Shown here one piece after another: positions 58,701 through 64,000 of a DNA stretch of 64,000 nt (position 1 is its first letter; the number at the start of each line of letters is the position of its first letter). Location: contig NW_027460291.1 of assembly GCF_050947875.1 (NCBI RefSeq), forward strand, positions 28,085,589-28,149,588, read 5' to 3'. Below the pieces are notes generated by a model. That model worked only from the letters and a program-made list of their open reading frames with translations. It was not told the DNA's origin and did no database searches. A program made the translations under genes and the position numbers. Origin of the DNA: Dermacentor variabilis (lineage: Eukaryota > Arthropoda > Arachnida > Ixodida > Ixodidae).

Positions 58701-61700
58701 GCGGCGAAGGTGAAGCAGGCGTTGAGCGCACCGCATACGTGGGTCCATCCAAACTAGTGCAATGCCGGGCCGACACGCGGTGGAGGTGAAGCAGGCGTTA
58801 AGCACTCCCCATACGTGGGCCGATCCCTAAGACAGTCCAATACTGGGCCCGTCCGCGGTGGAGGTGAAGCAGGCGTTAAGCACTCCCCATAAATGGGCCG
58901 ATCCCCAAGATAGTGCAATACTGGGCCAACCCCCGGCGAAGGTGAAGCAGGCGTTGACTGCCCCGCATACGTGGTCCATCCAAAGGTAGTGCAATGCCGG
59001 GTCGATTCGCTGTGGAGGTGAAGAAGCGTTAAGCACTCCCCATACGTGGACCGATCTCAAAGATATTTCACTAGTATGCCCAGCCGAGGCGGAGGTGACG
59101 CGGGCGTTGAGCGCTCCGCATACGTGAGTTCATCCAAAGGTAGTGCAATGCCGGGCCGACACGTGGTGGAGGTGAAGCAGACGTTTAGCACTCCCCATAC
59201 GTGGGCCGATACCGAAGATAGTGGGTCCACCCTGGCGGAGGCGTTGAGCGCTCTGCATACGTGGGTCCATCCAAAGGTAGTGCAATGCCGGGTCGACACG
59301 CGGTGGAGGTGAAGAAGCGTTAAGCACTCCCCACACGTGGGCCCATCCCGAAGATAACGCAATACTGGTCCCACCTGCAACGGAGGCGAAGCAGGAGTTG
59401 AGCGCTCTGCATACGTGGGTCCATCCGAATGTAGGGCAATGCCGGGTCGACACGCGGCGGAGGGGAAGCAGGCGTTGAGCGCTCCCCATACGTGGGCCGA
59501 TACCGAAGATAGTACAATACTGGGCCCACCCGCGGCGAAGGTGAAGCAGGCGTTGAGCGCTCCGCATACGTGCGTCCATCTAAAGGTAGTACAATGCCGG
59601 GGCTACACGCAGTGGAGGTTAAACAGGGGTCAAGCACTAACCATACGTGGGCCGATACCGAAGATAGTACAATACTAGGCCCACCCGTGGCGAAGGTGAA
59701 GCAGGCGTTGAGCGCTCGCATACTTGGGTCCATCTAAAGGTAGTACAATGCCGGGGCGACACGCAGTGGAGGAAAAGCAGGCGTCAAGCACGGCCCAAAC
59801 GTGGCCCGATAACAAATATAGTTCAATACTGGGCCCACCCACAGCGGAGGTGAAGCGGGCGTTGAGCGCTCCACATACGTGGGTCCATTCAAAAGTAGTG
59901 CAATGCCGGGCCGACACGTGGAGGAGGTGAAGCAGGCGTTAAGCACTGCCCATACGTCAGCCGATCCCGAAGATAGCGTAATACTGGGCCACCCGCGGCG
60001 GAGGTGAAGCAGACGTTAAGCACTACCCATACGTGGGCCGATCCCGAAGATAGTGCAATACTGGGCCCACCCGCAGCGGAGGCGAAGCAGGCGTTGAGCG
60101 CTCCGCATACGTGGTCCATCCAAAGGTAGTGCAATGCCGGGTCGACCCGTGAAGGAGGAGAAGTAGCGTTAAGCACTCCTCATACGTGGGCCGATACCGA
60201 AGTTAGTGCAATACTGGGCCCACCCGTGGCGGAGGTAAAGCAGGCGTAGAGCGCTCCGCATACGTGGTCCATCCAAAGGTAGTGCAATGCCGGGTCGATT
60301 CGCTGTGGAGGTGAAGAAGCGTTAAGCACTCCTCATCCGAGGTCCCATCCCGAAGATAGTGCAATACTCTTCCCACGCGAGGCGAAAGTGAAGCAGCCGT
60401 TCAGCGCTCCGCATATGTGGGTCCATTTAAAGGTAGTGCAATGCAGGGCCGACACGCAGTGGAGGTAAAGCAGGTGTCAAGCACTCCCCATACGTTGACC
60501 GATCCCAAAGATATTTCACTACTATACCCAGCCGAGGCGGAGGTGACGCGGGCGTTTAGCGCTCCGCATACGTGGGTTCATCTAAAGGTAGTGCAATGCC
60601 GGGCGGACACGTGGTGGAGGTGAAGCAGACGTTTAGCACTCCCCATACGTGGGCCGATACCGAAGATAGTGGGTCCACCCTGGCGGAGGCGTTGAGCGCT
60701 CTGCACACGTGGGTCCATCCAAAGGTAGTGCAATGCCGGGTCGACACGCGGTAGAGGTGAAGAAGCGTTAAGCACTCCCCACACGTGGGCCGATACCGAA
60801 GATAGTACAATACTGGGCCCACCCGCGGCGAAGGTGAAGCAGGCGTTGAGCGCTCCGCATACGTGGGTCCATCCAAAGGTAGGGCAATGCCGGGTCGACA
60901 CGCGGCGGAGGGGAAGCAGGCGTTGAGCGCTCCCCATACGTGGGCCGATACCGAAGATAGTACAATACTGGGCCCACACGTGGCGAAGGTGAAGCAGGCG
61001 TTGAGCGCTCGCATACTTGGGTCCATCTAAAGGTAGTACAATGCCGGGGCGACACGCAGTGGAGGAAAAGCAGGCGTCAAGCACGGCCCAAACGTGGCCC
61101 GATAACAAATATAGTTCAATACTGGGCCCACCCACAGCGGAGGTGAAGCGGGCGTTGAGCGCTCCACATACGTGGGTCCATTCAAAAGTAGTGCAATGCC
61201 GGGCCGACACGTGGAGGAGGTGAAGCAGGCGTTAAGCACTGCCCATACGTCAGCCGATCCCGAAGATAGTGTAATACTGGGCCACCCGCGGCGGAGGTGA
61301 AGCAGGCGTTAAGCACTACCCATACGTGGGCCGATACCGAAGATAGTGCAATACTGGGCCCACCCGCAGCGGAGGCGAAGCAGGCGTTTAGCGCTCCGCA
61401 TACGTGGTCCATCCAAAGGTAGTGCAATGCCGGGTCGACACGTGAAGGAGGAGAAGTAGCGTTAAGCACTACGCATACGTGGGGCGATCCCGAAGATGGT
61501 ACAATACTGGGCCCACCCGCGGCGAAGGTGAAGCAGGCGTTGAGCGCTCCGCTTAAGAGGGTCCATCCAAAATAGTGCAATGCCGGGCCAAAGCATGCTG
61601 GAGGTGAAGCAGGCGTTAAGCACTCCCCATACGTGGGCCGATCCCTAAGACAGTCCAAAACTGGGCCCACCCGCGATGGAGGTGAAGCAGGCGTTAAGCG

Positions 61701-62401
61701 CTCCCCATAAATGGGCTGATCCCCAAGATACTGCAATACTGGGCCCACCCCCGGCGAAGGTGAAGCAGGCGTTGAGTGCCCCGCATACGTGGGTCCATCC
61801 AAAGGTAGTGCAATGCCGGGCCCACCTGCGGCGGAAGTGAAGCAGGCGTTAAGCACTCCTCATACGTGGGCCGATACCGAAGATAGTGCAATACTGGGCC
61901 CACCCGCCGCGGAGGTGAAGCAGGCGTTGAGCGCTCCCCATGCGTGGTTCATCCAAAGCTAGTGCAATGCGGGTCGATACGCGGTGTAGGTGAAGAAGCG
62001 TTAAGCACTACCCATACGTGGGCCGATCCCGAAGTTGTACAATACTGGGCCCACCCGCGGCGAAGGTGAAGCAGGCGTTGAGCGCACCGCATACGTGGGT
62101 CCATCCAAACTAGTGCAATGCCGGGCCGACACGCGGTGGAGGTGAAGCAGGCGTTAAGCACTCCCCATACGTGGGCCGATCCCTAAGACAGTCCAATACT
62201 GGGCCCATCCGCGGTGGAGGTGAAGCAGGCGTTAAGCACTCCCCATAAATGGGCCGATCCCCAAGATAGTGCAATACTGGGCCAACCCCCGGCGAAGGTG
62301 AAGCAGGCGTTGACTGCCCCGCATACGTGGTCCATCCAAAGGTAGTGCAATGCCGGGTCGATTCGCTGTGGAGGTGAAGAAGCGTTAAGCACTCCCCATA
62401 C
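55768..62401. repeat. Higher-order repeat, period 3278 bp (second copy 3356 bp)
   Basis: 55768-59045 and 59046-62401 are near-identical by eye: all rare variants are in the same order and single differences are sparse (for example GTGCAGG at 57181 against GTGGAGG at 60459). The second copy is longer by exactly one subunit (78 bp, about 61818-61895). Offsets of other marker pairs are constant at 3278 before and 3356 after that point. A more diverged earlier copy begins near 52410. Confidence 0.88.
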
Positions 62402-64000
62402 GTGGACCGATCTCAAAGATATTTCACTAGTATGCCCAGCCGAGGCGGAGGTGACGCGGGCGTTGAGCGCTCCGCATACGTGAGTTCATCCAAAGGTAGT
62501 GCAATGCCGGGCCGACACGTGGTGGAGGTGAAGCAGACGTTTAGCACTCCCCATACGTGGGCCGATACCGAAGATAGTGGGTCCACCCTGGCGGAGGCGT
62601 TGAGCGCTCTGCATACGTGGGTCCATCCAAAGGTAGTGCAATGCCGGGTCGACACGCGGTGGAGGTGAAGAAGCGTTAAGCACTCCCCACACGTGGGCCC
62701 ATCCCGAAGATAACGCAATACTGGTCCCACCTGCAACGGAGGCGAAGCAGGCGTTGAGCGCTCTGCATACGTGGGTCCATCCGAATGTAGGGCAATGCCG
62801 GGTTGACACGCGGCGGAGGGGAAGCAGGCGTTGAGCGCTCCCCATACGTGGGCCGATACCGAAGATAGTACAATACTGGGCCCACCCGCGGCGAAGGTGA
62901 AGCTGGTGTTGAGCGCTCCGCATACGTGAGTCCATCTAAAGGTAGTACAATGCCGGGCCGACACGCGGAGGAAGTGAAGCAGGCATTAAGCACTCCCTAT
63001 ACGTGGCCCGATTCCTAAGATAGTGCAATACTGGGCCCACCCGTGGCGAAGGTGAAGCAGGCGTTGAGCGCTCGCATACTTGGGTCCATCTAAAGGTAGT
63101 ACAATGCCGGGGCGACACGCAGTGGAGGAAAAGCAGGCGTCAAGCACGGCCCAAACGTGGCCCGATAACAAATATAGTTCAATACTGGGCCCACCCACAG
63201 CGGGGGTGAAGCGGGCGTTGAGCGCTCCACATACGTGGGTCCATTCAAAAGTAGTGCAATGCCGGGCCGACACGTGGAGGAGGTGAAGCAGGCGTTAAGC
63301 ACTGCCCATACGTCAGCCGATCCCGAAGATAGCGTAATACTGGGCCACCCGCGGCGGAGGTGAAGCAGACGTTAAGCACTACCCATACGTGGGCCGATCC
63401 CGAAGATAGTGCAATACTGGGCCCACCCGCAGCGGAGGCGAAGCAGGCGTTGAGCGCTCCGCATACGTGGTCCATCCAAAGGTAGTGCAATGCCGGGTCG
63501 ACCCGTGAAGGAGGAGAAGTAGCGTTAAGCACTCCTCATACGTGGGCCGATACCGAAGAGAGTGCAATACTGGGCCCACCCGTGGCGGAGGTAAAGCAGG
63601 CGTAGAGCGCTCCGCATACGTGGTCCATCCAAAGGTAGCGCAATGCCGGGTCGATTCGCTGTGGAGGTGAAGAAGCGTTAAGCACCCCTCATCCGTGGGC
63701 CCATCCCGAAGATAGTGCAATACTGGTCCCACGCGAGGCGAAAGTGAAGTAGCCGTTCAGCGCTCCGCATACGTGGGTCCATTTAAAGGTAGTGCAATGC
63801 AGGGCCGACACGCAGTGGAGGTAAAGCAGGCGTCAAGCACTCCCCATACGTGGACCGATCCCAAAGATATTTCCCTACTATTCCCAGCCGAGGCGGAGGT
63901 GACGCGGGCGTTGAGCGCTCCGCATACGTGGGTTCATCCAAAGGTAGTGCAATGCCGGGCCGACACGTGGTGGAGGTGAAGCAGACGTTCAGCACTCCCC

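Larger units (their letters stand above)
37021..64000. repeat. Satellite array, ~77/78-bp subunits in ~155-bp dimers, higher-order structured
   Basis: Two related subunits alternate. Type A has GTAGTGCAATGCCGGG, CGACACG, GTTAAGCACTCCCCATACGT and a GGGCC(C/G)ATCC end. Type B has ATAGTGCAATACTGGGCCC, ACCCGCGG, GTTGAGCGCTCCGCATACGT and GGTCCATCCAAA. Measured spacings are mostly 76-78 bp. About 27 kb is visible (roughly 345 subunits) and it continues past the window. It is rich in GC, CpG and ACGTG words. Frames stay open over hundreds of codons because 78 is divisible by three, giving 26-residue periodic pseudo-peptides (GALNACFTSAAGGPSIALS-like) on the minus strand. Frames shift freely and I see no gene. 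It could be pericentromeric, subtelomeric or an internal array. Confidence 0.96.

Noticed and set aside
37021..64000. Dozens of open frames of 60-320 codons on both strands
   Set aside because: They follow the satellite unit, occur in several overlapping frames at once and have no domain; they are not annotated as genes.
37021..64000. CRISPR-like regular spacing of repeats
   Set aside because: The units are contiguous with no unique spacers and the context is a eukaryotic genome; it is a tandem satellite.
37021..64000. Canonical vertebrate CENP-B box in the satellite
   Set aside because: I did not find the TTCG....A..CGGG pattern in the subunits; centromere identity cannot be argued from this motif.

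Overview
The window is a repeat-dense eukaryotic nuclear segment, almost certainly from a hard tick (Ixodidae). The reasons are a tRNA-derived SINE that looks like the tick Ruka type, several CR1/L2-like LINEs, Ty3/gypsy elements, a Penelope-like remnant, a mariner remnant, AT-rich intergenic DNA and a very large tandem satellite. The species assignment is inference. I found no intact host protein-coding gene, rRNA, functional tRNA or CRISPR array. Every coding region I recognise belongs to a transposable element, and nearly all are broken.

Layout. 1-2300: 3' part of a degraded Ty3/gypsy element (RT end, RNase H, integrase, candidate 3' LTR). 3295-7691: a complete 4.39 kb Ty3/gypsy element with 161-bp LTRs, a tRNA-Leu-type primer site and a perfect 5-bp target duplication; its single gag-pol frame carries several stops and frameshifts. 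7738-9345: one arm of a long inverted repeat (the other arm is at 22490-22913) plus a diverged tandem copy, which is split by a 973-bp non-autonomous DNA transposon. 9.3-15.5 kb: intergenic DNA with a decayed LINE RT, a LINE 3' stub, a full-length SINE with a 13-bp target duplication, and a Penelope-like GIY-YIG remnant. 15.5-19.9 kb (minus): a LINE whose one long frame is broken by only two stops. 21.6-22.9 kb: a small MITE and the second inverted-repeat arm. 26.2-36.7 kb: three more LINEs in plus orientation; the last (31536-36304) is inserted inside the third, so the third is split into two pieces about 4.8 kb apart. 36.7-37.0 kb: a gypsy integrase scrap, a mariner 3' end and a perfect hairpin at the edge of the satellite. 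37.0-64.0 kb: one continuous GC-rich satellite of alternating ~77/78-bp subunits (dimer ~155 bp), with a 200-bp N gap and several layers of higher-order repeat; it runs off the end of the window.

The most interesting system is a set of related LINEs whose predicted product begins with a short hydrophobic leader and a 2A ribosome-skipping motif (GDVEQNPGP, GDVKLNPGP, and a decayed third copy). This is followed in one frame by a coiled-coil/ORF1-like domain, an endonuclease and a reverse transcriptase. Two of these, and the unrelated two-ORF LINE, also carry a 50-69 bp direct duplication in the 5' UTR. Each duplicated unit ends in a splice-acceptor-like CAG and the units are 258-351 bp apart. 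This suggests tandem promoter units or use of an acceptor site. The second notable system is the satellite with nested periods (about 78 bp, 155 bp, 1.16-1.47 kb, 3.28 kb and possibly 14.0 kb) and its foldback-like left boundary.
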